A DNA stretch of 64,000 bases from NCBI GenBank assembly GCA_022432975.1, contig CM039508.1, forward strand, positions 44,729,646 through 44,793,645, read 5' to 3'. Below the pieces are notes generated by a model. The model searched no databases. It saw nothing but the letters and a program-made list of their open reading frames with translations, and had not been told where the DNA came from. The translations under genes were made by a program, and so were the position numbers. How positions within the stretch are numbered: the stretch's first letter is position 1; every line of letters starts with the position of its first letter. This document shows, one piece after another, positions 42,301 through 53,263 of this stretch. The stretch comes from Begonia masoniana. Taxonomy: Eukaryota; Streptophyta; Magnoliopsida; Cucurbitales; Begoniaceae.

Positions 42301-43062
42301 TGACGTCAGCACAACTTCATCTGCCGACGACGTCAGCACAACTTCATCTGCCGACGACGTCAGCACAACTTCATCTGCCGATGACGTCAGCACAACTTCA
42401 TCTGCCGACGACGTCAGCACAACTTCATCTGCCGACGACGTCAGCACAACTTCATCTGCCGACGACGTCAGCACAACTTCATCTGCCGATGACGTCAGCA
42501 CAACTTCATCTGCCGATGACGTCAGCACAACTTCATCTGCCGACGACGTCAGCACAACTTCATCTGCCGACGACGTCAGCACAACTTCATCTGCCGATGA
42601 CGTCAGCACAACTTCATCTGCCGACGACGTCAGCACAACTTCATCTGCCGACGACGTCAGCACAATTTCATCTGCCGACGACGTCAGCACAACTTCATCT
42701 GCCGACGACGTCAGCACAATTTCATCTGCCGACGACGTCAGCACAACTTCATCTGCCGACGACGTCAGCACAACTTCATCTGCCGACGACGTCAGCACAA
42801 CTTCATCTGCCGATGAAGTCAACATGACTTCATCTGCCGATGAAGTCAACATGACTTCATCTGCCGACGACGTCAGCACAACTTCATCTGCCGACGACGT
42901 CAGCACAACTTCATCTGCCGATGAAGTCAACATGACTTCATCTGCCGACGACGTCAGCACAACTTCATCTGCCGACGACGTCAGCACAACTTCATCTGCC
43001 GACGACGTCAGCACAACTTCATCTGCCGACGACGTCAGCACAACTGCATCTGCCGACAGATA
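39372..43062. repeat. 27-bp GACGTCAGC minisatellite, about 136 units
   Basis: Units read TTCATCTGCCGAYGACGTCA plus GCACAAC. With Y=T the unit contains the palindrome TGACGTCA; with Y=C it contains CGACGTCA. The T form dominates on the left and the C form on the right, and the last copies (42800-42950) carry a GAAGTCAACATGAC variant. The period of 27 leaves both strands open for over 1100 codons, which is spurious. Confidence 0.95.
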
Positions 43063-44509
43063 ACAAAACACATCCCATCTACCGATAGATTCAGGGCGAC
43101 ATTCTGGCTACTCCTAATTATACAATACAACTCCATTTATGAAAAAGAATCTATTTGCCTTACTGAAATCACTCAGAAAAAGGATTCAAACCCATGTATT
43201 CCTTAAAATCCAACAAGTGCAAATCTTCAAATCTCAGCGGAATGCCATTATCAAATAACAAAACTCAATTTGTTTAAAACGCTGAAATCACTACTGTTAT
43301 GAAAACTCGGTCCATCTAAAATAAAGCATTGATAATAAAACCTTCACTCCAACAGACATCAATTAAACTGCCCCATCAGCTGCCAGAAACATTGTGTGGA
43401 TGCACTCCTCCAACCCAACTAGCCTTCTGTGAACTCAGTAAACACACCTGCTAAAACTTCTTCATCTACATCACAAACTCATCTATTAGCCTAATGCTAA
43501 GCAAGTAAAGCAATAATGCATGAAAAGCTGAAGACATGTCATCCTAGCATGCAGTTTCTACTTTTCTCATCTCTGTTACATATTCATCGTTATAATCGGA
43601 TTCCTCTCTAAATTGGGAGTTGAATCACTTCTCCCAAAGTATGAACATCCCTGTCTCATTAGGAGTTGGATTAATTCTCCTAACAGTGAATATATATATA
43701 TACTGATCAATGTTCAGATCCACTTCGAAATTGGGAGTTGGATCAGTTTTCCCAAAGTATGATCCCTGGCTCATTAAGGGTTGGATTAGTTCCCTTACAG
43801 AAAATGTTTCACATAAATCACTTCAGAATGTTCACTTCCTCACTATATCAAAACATGTAAACTCATTTTCGTGTACTTTCAAATATATGATGCATGAAAC
43901 AGGAAAACATTCAAACACACAAAATCCTATTGTTCTGTGATGTAGGCCCGAAGGCACAAGCAAACTTCACTTACCTGGATTCCTAGCAAATGCTCGGTTA
44001 AGAGCTACCTCGGGGGGTTTGGTTCACCTATATTCATAAACAGAATGTTAAACCTTAGTCTAAGCTATTCAGAATTCTAAGGAGTTGGTTTGGGAGTACT
44101 TCTCACAGAGCATTCCCGATTAAACTCCAACTCGAACTACTCTTTCTCACGACATTCCCAAGATATCCACATTGTCCTTTTTCTGTTATCTATTTATCAA
44201 TACATAAAGAAAACAAAAGAACTTACCTAAATCGAAGGAGGTCGCTGGAAGAAATCAAAGAGAGGTCTCCAATCGCTCTCGGCTAAATTGAGGAGCTGAG
44301 AATTCCGAAGAGGAAACAATAAACAGTGGCGGCTAAACCTCATTTACTCTTTCCTTAAATACGATATCCATTGCAAAAATTGACAATTACCCTTATACCC
44401 CCACTTAGTTACTCATTAACCTAATTGATATCTCTCCCAATTTCATTCCATAAAATTCACACTTAGAAGATTAATAGATTATTTTAATTCTAATAAACCG
44501 GGTGTTACA
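43063..44509 (-). mobile_element. Right-hand LTR arm of the composite insertion
   Basis: Reverse-oriented 5' part of a family LTR. It contains the GTAAGT plus hairpin block (43930-43976; GCCCGAAGGC at 43945-43954), a small repeat with TTGGGAGTTGGATYA boxes at about 43610, 43665, 43730 and 43765, and a TTAGCATTAGGCTAATAGATG block near 43480. It ends at the 27-bp array. Confidence 0.7.
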
Positions 44510-45234
44510 GAATTCCTAACAGAGACTAAACTTTGTTTTAAAATCTCAAAAACTATGCAGAACTTGACATACATACACACCACAGGAAATCAGAATATGT
44601 CTGGCTGCCACAACCAACCCCCGCAAGCTCATTCCTCCAACAGCACCTACACATCGGCCGGAGGCACAAAGTCCTCATCCACGGGTTCAGTACCTACAAC
44701 AGGGAGTTCAACTATGAGCCTAGAGCTCAGTAAGAACATACAATGCAAAGTGATGCACGTGCTATGCATGAACATTTTCAAATACATGAACATTACATTA
44801 CATTACCTTACATTTCACTGGACAGGGAGGTATAAGTGGGGCTTATAGAGGAACTGGCGCATATACATACTTGACATAACAGGACATGACACTGGTTAGT
44901 AATTTTGTCTGGTCCCAGGGAAGGACAAGGTACAGGGTATTCTTGGCAGGGATAATTTTACATGAGTCCCAGAGAAAGACAAGAACAGGATGCCAGTCCT
45001 CGTCCACACTTAACCATACATTCATTACAGATTTTATCATACTTAACTTCAAAATTGTGTACATAAAACGTTTACATGATTTTACAGAAAAACGGGTATG
45101 CATGGACGGTGCTTGAACCTAAAATAACAGGCAACAAGAATATCACAACAGAGAGTGAAACAAAACCAGACAACTCAGAACTTATTCTAACTTTCTACCC
45201 AAAACGAACCGACAGAACTAATACTCCTAGTACC

Positions 45235-45285
45235 ATCCAAGTTGCAGGGCCTTAAGGGCCAACCTACGGGCATGAACTTACTTGG
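45235..45285 (-). other. LTR-family hairpin block
   Basis: Read in reverse: AAGTAAGTTCATGCC, GGCCCTTAAGGCCC, TGCAACTTGGATGGTACTAG. The donor-like GTAAGT is kept. Confidence 0.55.
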
Positions 45286-45944
45286 TTGCTGTTGCGTTGA
45301 TGTTCTAAATGTCTCAGAAATGCTCGGACCTGTAGCATGCATGTAGAGAATTTAAAACACGCTACAAATGCTAACTAATAAGCTGTTAGAAATCAACAGC
45401 AACATCTTTCAAATCCTTAGAAAACAACAACGTGTTTTCATCCAAAAACAGTGAGTTTTCACAAATACCAAAACCCTAAACTTCGGTAAAAAACTCACTT
45501 TTTAACTTATCCAAAATGTTAGCTTTAGTAGACGTTACCTTTGCTGGAGCAGGCAGGAAAATGGAGTGTTTTATGAAAGGTTGAAATCGCAGGAAAAGAA
45601 AAGAAGAAGCGGAGAAAGGAAAACAGAGAAGAGAAGAAAGGGTTTCACGTAGGAGGGAAGATAATGAGAGAGGAAAAACTTGGCTTCTCCAACAAGTTGT
45701 ACACTTGGCATTCATCTATTGGCCTCCTCCCACCAACCTTAATTTCACCCCAAACTACCCCTTCATCCATTTCAAACTAGCTTGTTTGTTTAGTTACACA
45801 TTGGTTTGGTTTTTATCTCATTATCCAATTTCTCATGTCGTTTTGGTTTCCAACAAATCATACATTGTATTATCATTGAATTAATCCCACTTAATAATTT
45901 CGGAAAATAATTACATAGGTAAAAATACCGGGTGTTACAAAGAT

Positions 45945-46851
45945 CATTTAACAAATAATTATTATTTAATTTAAATAAGTACCAAAATTCGTCACCATAC
46001 ACATATTTACTCAATTGAATTTGATTTTTTATAATCTAATTTAACAATTCAAATGAATCTATTTTTTATAATTAACGTGAAGAATAGACTATTTTATTGA
46101 TAATTAAAAATCTAGGATTTGAACTTTCTCTTGTTATTAAGATCTTTTCCTTGAATTATTAGTCAGGAATCAAATGTATTCACGTTTAGTATCATGTAAA
46201 TTATTATTCATAATTGCATTTTTATATTCAAATGGAGCGAACAAAATTACGAATATGGCAATAAAAACACAAATTTTTTAAGTGTCATACAACTATATTC
46301 TAATGTCGTGCCATAAATTGATTTATGAATTCTGTAATAAACAAACATGTGACTCACGTTCTATTCTTTGGCGATGAGGCGTTATGTTATTTATTGTAGT
46401 TGCTTAACTAGCACTTAAATGGTTTATTCTTCATCAGCAGATTCCGTGGCGTTTTTACATGAGGTGGTGACATTTTTTATTATCATTGTTGCATTTTTTT
46501 TTATTGCAAGCCGTGGCATTTTTTCTCGGGTTCACTCCTGTATATTTTATCATTTCGCACGACTCTAGCTTCCATTTGATAGCCCCACAATTTTAACATT
46601 AAAATTATATTTTCTTACTCTCTTTTTCTTGGCTTTATTCACTTGTATTATCATGCCAAATGAAATATAACATGCATAAGTGACTAATAAATTTGACTTC
46701 TAACATTAAGAATTAAGAAAATATTACATGCCTATTTATCGCCAATCCCATATTTTGTTTTCATACATTAACTATGTTAGTCTGTTGATGTGACATGAAT
46801 AAAATTATTTTTTTAATTTAAGATAAAGTTATGTAGCTTCCATTTAGCGCA
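45945..46851. other. Intergenic; right copy of the duplicated flank
   Basis: AT-rich, no gene. The part 46578-46830 is homologous to 18204-18510 (see there). It ends abruptly at the palindromic array. Confidence 0.7.
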
Positions 46852-48525
46852 AGTACGGCCGGTCCAAATGGACCGGCCGTACTCGCACCTCTAATACCCG
46901 TGACTGAAGTCACGGGTTGTTTGTCTTGTAGTGCCGAGTACGGCCGGTCCAAATGGACCGGCCGTACTCGCACCTCTAATACCCGTGACTGAAGTCACGG
47001 GTTGTTTGTCTTGTAGTGCCGAGTACGGCCGGTCCAAATGGACCGGCCGTACTCGCACCTCTAATACCCGTGACTGAAGTCACGGGTTGTTTGTCTTGTA
47101 GTGCCGAGTACGGCCGGTCCAAATGGACCGGCCGTACTCGCACCTCTAATACCCGTGACTGAAGTCACGGGTTGTTTGTCTTGTAGTGCCGAGTACGGCC
47201 GGTCCAAATGGACCGGCCGTACTCGCACCTCTAATACCCGTGACTGAAGTCACGGGTTGTTTGTCTTGTAGTGCCGAGTACGGCCGGTCCAAATGGACCG
47301 GCCGTACTCGCACCTCTAATACCCGTGACTGAAGTCACGGGTTGTTTGTCTTGTAGTGCCGAGTACGGCCGGTCCAAATGGACCGGCCGTACTCGCACCT
47401 CTAATACCCGTGACTGAAGTCACGGGTTGTTTGTCTTGTAGTGCCGAGTACGGCCGGTCCAAATGGACCGGCCGTACTCGCACCTCTAATACCCGTGACT
47501 GAAGTCACGGGTTGTTTGTCTTGTAGTGCCGAGTACGGCCGGTCCAAATGGACCGGCCGTACTCGCACCTCTAATACCCGTGACTGAAGTCACGGGTTGT
47601 TTGTCTTGTAGTGCCGAGTACGGCCGGTCCAAATGGACCGGCCGTACTCGCACCTCTAATACCCGTGACTGAAGTCACGGGTTGTTTGTCTTGTAGTGCC
47701 GAGTACGGCCGGTCCAAATGGACCGGCCGTACTCGCACCTCTAATACCCGTGACTGAAGTCACGGGTTGTTTGTCTTGTAGTGCCGAGTACGGCCGGTCC
47801 AAATGGACCGGCCGTACTCGCACCTCTAATACCCGTGACTGAAGTCACGGGTTGTTTGTCTTGTAGTGCCGAGTACGGCCCATAGGAGGACCAGCCGTCC
47901 TCCTATGGGCAAAACCCGTGACAAAAGTCACAGGTTTTGTCATGTAGTGCCGAGTACGGCCGGTCCAAATGGACCGGCCGTACTCGCACCTCTAATACCC
48001 GTGACTGAAGTCACGGGTTGTTTGTCATGTAGTGCCGAGTACGGCCGGTCCAAATGGACCGGCCGTACTCGCACCTCTAATACCCGTGACTGAAGTCACG
48101 GGTTGTTTGTCTTGTAGTGCCGAGTACGGCCGGTCCAAATGGACCGGCCGTACTCGCACCTCTAATACCCGTGACTGAAGTCACGGGTTGTTTGTCTTGT
48201 AGTGCCGAGTACGGCCGGTCCAAATGGACCGGCCGTACTCGCACCTCTAATACCCGTGACTGAAGTCACGGGTTGTTTGTCTTGTAGTGCCGAGTACGGC
48301 CCATAGGAGGACCAGCCGTCCTCCTATGGGCAAAACCCGTGACAAAAGTCACAGGTTTTGTCATGTAGTGCCGAGTACGGCCGGTCCAAATGGACCGGCC
48401 GTACTCGCACCTCTAATACCCGTGACTGAAGTCACGGGTTGTTTGTCTTGTAGTGCCGAGTACGGCCGGTCCAAATGGACCGGCCGTACTCGCACCTCTA
48501 ATACCCATGACTTCAGTCACGGGTT
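46852..48525. repeat. 85-bp array of paired palindromes, about 20 units
   Basis: Each 85-bp unit holds GAGTACGGCCGGTCC/GGACCGGCCGTACTC (15-bp arms, AAAT loop) and CCCGTGACT/AGTCACGGG (9-bp arms, GA centre), then TTGTTTGTCTTGTAGTGCC. Units start every 85 bases from about 46846. Two variant 81-bp units (47866, 48287) replace the long palindrome by CCCATAGGAGGAC/GTCCTCCTATGGG, equally perfect. The last unit (48500-48525) has the short palindrome with TC instead of GA at its centre. In reverse the unit reads GGCACTACAAGACAAACAAC, which recalls the CACTACAAGA ends of CACTA transposons. Confidence 0.95.
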
Positions 48526-48530
48526 TGTTT

Positions 48531-49132
48531 TTTTTTTTTTCAATTATCGATAATTTTTGTCTAATACTTTTTTTGACAGGATCTTACCATGGAATTTTTG
48601 TCTAATACTTTTTTTGACAGGATCTTACCATGGAATTTTTGTCTAATACTTTTTTAATACTTTTAAATATTTCTAATGTTTATTTATTTAAATATTAAAT
48701 ATCTGTAATATTTTTTTCAATTATCGATAATTTTTGTCTAATACTTTTTTTGACAGGATCTTACCATGGAATTTTTGTCTAATACTTTTTTAATACTTTT
48801 AAATATTTCTAATGTTTATTTATTTAAATATTAAATATCTGTAATATTTTTTTCAATTATCGATAATTTTTGTCTAATACTTTTTTAATACTTTTAAATA
48901 TTTCTAATGTTTATTTATTTAAATATTAAATATCTGTAATATTTTTTTCAATTATCGATAATTTTTGTCTAATACTTTTTTTGACAGGATCTTACCATGG
49001 AATTTTTGTCTAATACTTTTTTAATACTTTTAAATATTTCTAATGTTTATTTATTTAAATATTAAATATCTGTAATATTTTTTTCAATTATCGATAATTT
49101 TTGTCTAATACTTTTTTTGACAGGATCTTACC
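48531..49132. repeat. Imperfect tandem repeat including an acceptor and start-codon context
   Basis: AT-rich units contain CAATTATCGATAATTTTTG and TCTAATACTTTTT, with an optional TTTGACAGGATCTTACCATG. The sequence ending ...GACAGGATCTTACCATGG is present at 48589, 48630, 48766 and 48997 and again at the real start at 49133. Confidence 0.9.
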
Positions 49133-50423
49133 ATGGAATTTTTGTCTCAAGATTGCCAAAGAAAGTTTGAGCAAGATCTGCGAAAACGCTCACTTAACTT
49201 TTGCATGCATGTAGACTTTAGCGGTTGGGAGTCGTTGGGCATTAAACAAATGTTGGAGAACATCGGCCTAAACGGGATCAATGCATTGACAGGCGAGACA
49301 TGCGAGAGAATAGTTCGCTTATTCTACGCCAACCTGAGAATGATCGGGACCGATGGAGTTTTAACAGGTTTGAGGGCGTTTATTCTTGGTTTTGATTTTA
49401 TGATACGGGCAGAGCAGGTGAATGACGTCCTGGGATTTAACATAGAAGGGGCGGAGCGATATTACCATGCTTCTCGAGACTGCCCATTTTTTACATTGCC
49501 CGAGGGAGTAGAGTTCCTTCGCCAAATTCACTGCAACCCCAATATTGGGGTGTTCGTGAAGCCAAGAGCGCACGAGCTGAATGTTAGAGGTCGGGTTCTC
49601 CGAAACATGCTCGCCCACACTCTTCTGCCGCGAGAGGGTCATCGAAATCACGTCACTTGCATGGACCTCTATGTCATGGAGAAGATATGCAACGGGAAGC
49701 TTTTTGACCCCGGTTTCTTGATTATAAATCACATGCGTGAGATCGGGAGGGCACCCACCACTAATCTCTCATACGGGGGCATTGATTATGAAGCTCATCA
49801 TGCGAGCTGGTATTCGCATACCGGTTGGAGAGCAGATAATCCTTCGTAGATCGACCGACGTATTTGACACGACCCAGTTGATACAGATGGGGATCGTCGA
49901 AGTCGATGGCGAGTGGGTGCTAAAAAGAAATCAGGGGGCATCCACCTCTAGGGCTGTGCCGATGGATGAGACTACATCGCCACCAAACGCCCCCCAAGAA
50001 GATGAGAGAAGCGGCTGGGATACAAGGCAGTATCTACAACAGCTATATCAGATGCATGAGACGCATCATAAGCAGTTGAATGATATGCACCAGCAACAGT
50101 ACCAGCAACAACAACAAATAAATGAGATGCATCGAATGCACCACCACCAACAGTACCAGCAACAACAACAAATAAATGAGATGCATCGAATGCACCACCA
50201 CCAACAGTACCAGCAACAGCAGCAAATATATCAGATGCAGCGAACACACCAGCAGCAGCTGCAGCAATTGCTGGAATTACAGCAAAGCCAACAACGAGAC
50301 ATTCAGCAACTGGTATCTGATCAGCAGTATCTCAATGAGTCTTACAAAGAGATAAACCAGAGGTGGACGACTTGGATGGAGAAAAACGCCACAGACTCTG
50401 ACGATGATGCCCCTACTGCGTAG
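49133..50423 (+). pseudogene. Putative plant transposon protein (Transposase_32-like), frameshifted
   Basis: The first ~215 codons resemble the plant transposon protein domain seen in many plant repeats: RIVRLFYANL, an FDFMIRAEQVNDVLGF segment and RVLRNMLAHTLLPREGHRNH. A run of five G at 49775-49779 shifts the frame; with one base fewer, the protein would continue as LIMKLIMRAGIRIPVGEQ and run to 50423, about 430 residues. The C-terminal third is a Gln/His/Met-rich, probably coiled region with tandem MHHHQQYQQQQQINEM units. It ends DSDDDAPTA. It may be a second gene of the MULE. The break could be a homopolymer error. The start at 49133 is preceded by an acceptor-like GACAG. Confidence 0.7.
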
Positions 50424-50521
50424 TCTGTTTAGTTGTTGTATGTAAATTTGCTGGACTTTACAATAAACTAAATTTTTACCATATGTAGAACAAATCATGG
50501 AAAGTTAATCTAAAAGTTTAT

Positions 50522-51031
50522 CTGGAGCCTGTTTATGCAGCACTACAACCTCAAAAAACGTCAAAATTTCTTCTTTCTTGAATGAAGAAATTAATCCATA
50601 CGTAGCCAGAAATCGCAAGAAACTCACTAATGAATCCTCATGTTGTCTTGTAATCTTCACATTCCACTCAATTGCCAGTTCCATCGCATCCTTTTTTACC
50701 TGAGGGTCAATATTAGGTGATATTTTGGCCAATTGCTCCAGCATGTAACTGCCTTCAACTGTTGAGAAAAATACCCTTGAAACACATCCAAAACAAGCTT
50801 TGCTGGATCCAATGACATTTGAAGAGTAGCTGAAATTTCATGGGACGTCAAATCATGCCTAGACTTGGTACTCAACTCTTTTTTTACAAGTACAGAGTTA
50901 AAGGCAGTGTTTGCCTGCTGTAAGTATGCAGCTTGTTTACAATCAGAAAGAGAATTCAAAAGACTTCCATAGTTCGCTAATAGGTGCAGGAATCCCAACG
51001 CCTCTAAAGAATTTTCGTATGTCCATTTCAT
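50522..51031 (-). pseudogene. FRIGIDA-like gene fragment (left arm)
   Basis: Translates to a FRIGIDA-like (FRL) helical repeat: SLEALGFLHLLANYG, DPAKLVLDVFQGY, then KKDAMELAIEWNVK and SLVSFLRFLATYGL. Host FRL proteins act in flowering-time control and related processes. A 1-base extra T near 50760 shifts the frame after FQGYF. It is nearly identical to 52629-53137 on the other strand, and the stop of homology at both ends is sharp. Probably captured by the MULE; no intact gene here. Confidence 0.7.
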
Positions 51032-52475
51032 TTATTTAAATAATTTATGATTATTTATTTAAATAATTTATGATTATTTATTTAAATAATTTATGATTAT
51101 TTATTTAAATAATTTATGATTATTTATTTAAATAATTTATGATTATTTATTTAAATAATTTATGATTATTTATTTAAATAATTTATGATTATTTATTTAA
51201 ATAATTTATGATTATTTATTTAAATAATTTATGATTATTTATTTAAATAATTTATGATTATTTATTTAAATAATTTATGATTATTTATTTAAATAATTTA
51301 TGATTATTTATTTAAATAATTTATGATTATTTATTTAAATAATTTATGATTATTTATTTAAATAATTTATGATTATTTATTTAAATAATTTATGATTATT
51401 TATTTAAATAATTTATGATTATTTATTTAAATAATTTATGATTATTTATTTAAATAATTTATGATTATTTATTTAAATAATTTATGATTATTTATTTAAA
51501 TAATTTATGATTATTTATTTAAATAATTTATGATTATTTATTTAAATAATTTATGATTATTTATTTAAATAATTTATGATTATTTATTTAAATAATTTAT
51601 GATTATTTATTTAAATAATTTATGATTATTTATTTAAATAATTTATGATTATTTATTTAAATAATTTATGATTATTTATTTAAATAATTTATGATTATTT
51701 ATTTAAATAATTTATGATTATTTATTTAAATAATTTATGATTATTTATTTAAATAATTTATGATTATTTATTTAAATAATTTATGATTATTTATTTAAAT
51801 AATTTATGATTATTTATTTAAATAATTTATGATTATTTATTTAAATAATTTATGATTATTTATTTAAATAATTTATGATTATTTATTTAAATAATTTATG
51901 ATTATTTATTTAAATAATTTATGATTATTTATTTAAATAATTTATGATTATTTATTTAAATAATTTATGATTATTTATTTAAATAATTTATGATTATTTA
52001 TTTAAATAATTTATGATTATTTATTTAAATAATTTATGATTATTTATTTAAATAATTTATGATTATTTATTTAAATAATTTATGATTATTTATTTAAATA
52101 ATTTATGATTATTTATTTAAATAATTTATGATTATTTATTTAAATAATTTATGATTATTTATTTAAATAATTTATGATTATTTATTTAAATAATTTATGA
52201 TTATTTATTTAAATAATTTATGATTATTTATTTAAATAATTTATGATTATTTATTTAAATAATTTATGATTATTTATTTAAATAATTTATGATTATTTAT
52301 TTAAATAATTTATGATTATTTATTTAAATAATTTATGATTATTTATTTAAATAATTTATGATTATTTATTTAAATAATTTATGATTATTTATTTAAATAA
52401 TTAATTTATGATTATTTATTTAAATAATTTATGATTATTTATTTAAATAATTTATGATTATTTATTTAAATAATT
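51032..52475. repeat. 23-bp AT array with TTATTTAAATAA palindrome, about 63 units
   Basis: Perfectly repeated 23-bp units contain the 12-bp palindrome TTATTTAAATAA followed by TTTATGATTAT. One unit near 52400 has an extra ATTA. The array is the loop between the two FRIGIDA-like arms. Confidence 0.95.
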
Positions 52476-52552
52476 TCAAAAAAGGAGTTGGAGATATGGA
52501 ATATAATGGGAATCTTACTAAGAGGAGTTGTTTTATTTTGTTAGCATAATTA

Positions 52553-53216
52553 ATGAGGATCCCGGCACAGATCACGGCTCCAGTTAAAGCAGAGGCATTA
52601 AAGATGGCCAATGAATGGAAAGCAAAAATGAAATGGACATACGAAAATTCTTTAGAGGCGTTGGGATTCCTGCACCTATTAGCGAACTATGGAAGTCTTT
52701 TGAATTCTCTTTCTGATTGTAAACAAGCTGCATACTTACAGCAGGCAAACACTGCCTTTAACTCTGTACTTGTAAAAAAAGAGTTGAGTACCAAGTCTAG
52801 GCATGATTTGACGTCCCATGAAATTTCAGCTACTCTTCAAATGTCATTGGATCCAGCAAAGCTTGTTTTGAATGTGTTTCAAGGGTATTTTTCTCAACAG
52901 TTGAAGGCAGTTACATGCTGAAGCAATTGGCCAAAATATCACCTAATATTGACCCTCAGGTAAAAAAGGTGCGATGGAACTGGCAATTGAGTGGAATGTG
53001 AAGATTACAAGACAACATGAGGATTCATTAGTGAGTTTCTTGCGATTTCTGGCTACGTATGGATTAATTTCTTCATTCAAGAAAGAAGAAATTTTGACGT
53101 TTTTTGAGGTTGTAGTGCTGCATAAACAGGCTCCAGATTTGTTCCAATTGCTCGGTTTTACACACCAGATTTTTGATTTAGTAAATGCCAAAAACCCATC
53201 AAATGATATACACTGA
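52553..53216 (+). pseudogene. FRIGIDA-like gene fragment (right arm, longer)
   Basis: This is the same fragment as the left arm plus 76 bases more at its 5' side (VKAEALKMANEWKAK) and a different 3' tail (LFQLLGFTHQIFDL), which still fits the FRL family. It shares the frameshift in the T run after FQGY with the left arm, and has its own 1-base loss near 52970. The 3' extension suggests this copy is closer to the captured original and the left arm is a later inverted copy. Confidence 0.7.
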
Positions 53217-53263
53217 ATAAACAATACGATTAAAAAAATTAATACATGGTATATTAAAAATAT

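Larger units (their letters stand above)
35709..44509. mobile_element. Composite insertion with two opposed LTR ends
   Basis: The left end starts TGTAACACCTGG in plus orientation (35709 to about 36360). The right end, read in reverse from 44509, starts TGTAACACCCGG and runs to about 43063. The two are clearly homologous (shared TAACCTAAT-like region, GCCGCCACTGTTT, CAGCTCCTCA, CAGGTAAGTGAAGTTTGCTT, CCTTCGGGCCTACATCACA). Neither shows the expected GTCGTCACA 3' end; between them lie only tandem arrays. Flanking 5-mers (CATTC, GAATT) do not match, although ATTC recurs at both sides. It interrupts the element at 32235-45939. Confidence 0.75.

Noticed and set aside
39363..43071. Open frames of 1154 and 1234 codons on opposite strands
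   Set aside because: A 27-bp unit without stops is open on both strands. No start context or unique domain is present.
46852..48525. CRISPR-like array of regularly spaced repeats
   Set aside because: The whole 85-bp unit repeats, so there are no variable spacers, and the surrounding genome is a plant nucleus.
49972..50267. Minus-strand frames opposite the Gln/His-rich region
   Set aside because: They are complements of CAG/CAA/CAC-rich coding sequence; the plus-strand frame joins a recognisable domain.
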